DNA of 37,516 nt from an uncultured Pirellulaceae bacterium (GTDB lineage: Bacteria > Planctomycetota > Planctomycetia > Pirellulales > Pirellulaceae): contig CAJQPP010000147.1 in NCBI GenBank assembly GCA_905480235.1, forward strand, positions 1-37,516. The letters run 5' to 3'. Numbering within the stretch: position 1 is the first letter of the stretch; each line of letters starts with the position of its first letter. Of this stretch, positions 37,324 through 37,516 are shown piece after piece. Made by a program: the position numbers and the translations under genes. The notes below the pieces were generated by a model, which was not told where the DNA came from, did not search any database, and saw only the letters and a program-made list of their open reading frames with translations.

Positions 37324-37516
37324 ATGCGCAAAAAAACATCTCTCTTTACGATCGTATTTGCAGCCGTAATCGCGGCGTTTTCCATTCAAACAACCCTGGC
37401 TCAATCAGGTGGCGGATTCGCTCCGCAACAGCAACCTCGATACACGCCCTCACAGACGCATCAAGACCAAATGGTGCGGCCGGCAGGCTATCAAGAAGAG
37501 GTTGTGGTGCCAGAAA
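37324..37516 (+). CDS. Secreted protein, 5' part only
   Basis: The gene runs off the right edge; about 64 residues are visible. They start with a classical signal peptide (MRKKTSLFTIVFAAVIAAF, cleavage near TLAQ), followed by a Gln/Pro/Ser-rich low-complexity stretch. This resembles the N-terminus of the barrel candidate at 11681-12982 (signal, then Gln/Pro-rich linker), but the diagnostic part is outside the window. ATG at 37324 has an AGGCAGAAG purine stretch upstream. The 230 bases before it hold no other gene. Confidence 0.65.
   Translation, partial: MRKKTSLFTIVFAAVIAAFSIQTTLAQSGGGFAPQQQPRYTPSQTHQDQMVRPAGYQEEVVVPE

Overview
The window looks like a chromosomal segment from a planctomycete, most likely a Pirellulaceae-type marine lineage. 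This rests on gene content and style, not on a marker search. The signs are a class II (plant-type) DAHP synthase, a zinc-ribbon/Ser-Thr kinase/RDD fusion, a von Willebrand A protein carrying an STN-like domain and a glycine-rich linker, NIPSNAP and DUF1573 secreted proteins, a Cys-rich outer-membrane barrel candidate, and a GroEL without the usual GGM tail. GC is moderate by eye. Genes lie on both strands in short transcription units. I found no tRNA or full rRNA gene, no CRISPR array, no intact insertion sequence and no integrase.

Layout. 1-1890 (minus): the start of uvrA, translationally overlapped by an upstream class II DAHP synthase gene. 2060-7094 (minus): a very large RND/MMPL-type exporter and a zinc-ribbon membrane protein. 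7669-9689 (plus): groES-groEL, ending in a strong terminator and followed by a second terminator-like hairpin. 10028-11482 (plus): asnS, sharing a bidirectional terminator with the convergent outer-membrane barrel gene (11681-12982). 13549-20434 (minus): three exported proteins, namely a C-terminal processing protease, a 1281-residue VWA/STN protein and an unrecognised secreted protein. 20764-22654 (plus): an HtrA-like protease and ispD. 22747-24315 (minus): a DUF819 membrane protein. 24455-27430 (minus): a four-gene unit, NIPSNAP-modA-modB-modC, for molybdate uptake. 28106-29019: divergent DinB-like and arginase-family genes. 29020-29730: a gene-poor stretch with an unusual structured element. 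29731-30318 (plus): a phage-type GH108 lysozyme. 30511-32328 (plus): rpsA. 32454-37516: a Cdd1-like HhH protein, a DUF1573 protein, a YhdH-type reductase, the zinc-ribbon/kinase/RDD protein and the start of a secreted protein.

Most genes are housekeeping (DNA repair, shikimate entry, chaperonin, translation, MEP isoprenoid pathway, molybdate import) or envelope proteins typical of the phylum. The most unexpected part is 29040-29565. It is partly AT-rich, contains a 12-base perfect complement of the universal 16S rRNA 3' tail, and about 90 bases later has an 11-base stretch identical to that tail. The bases between and after can fold into a three-way junction, a hairpin and a UUCG-capped terminator. 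It could be a micro-ORF with a self-sequestering ribosome site, or a small RNA that imitates the 3' end of 16S rRNA. Neither reading is proven here.
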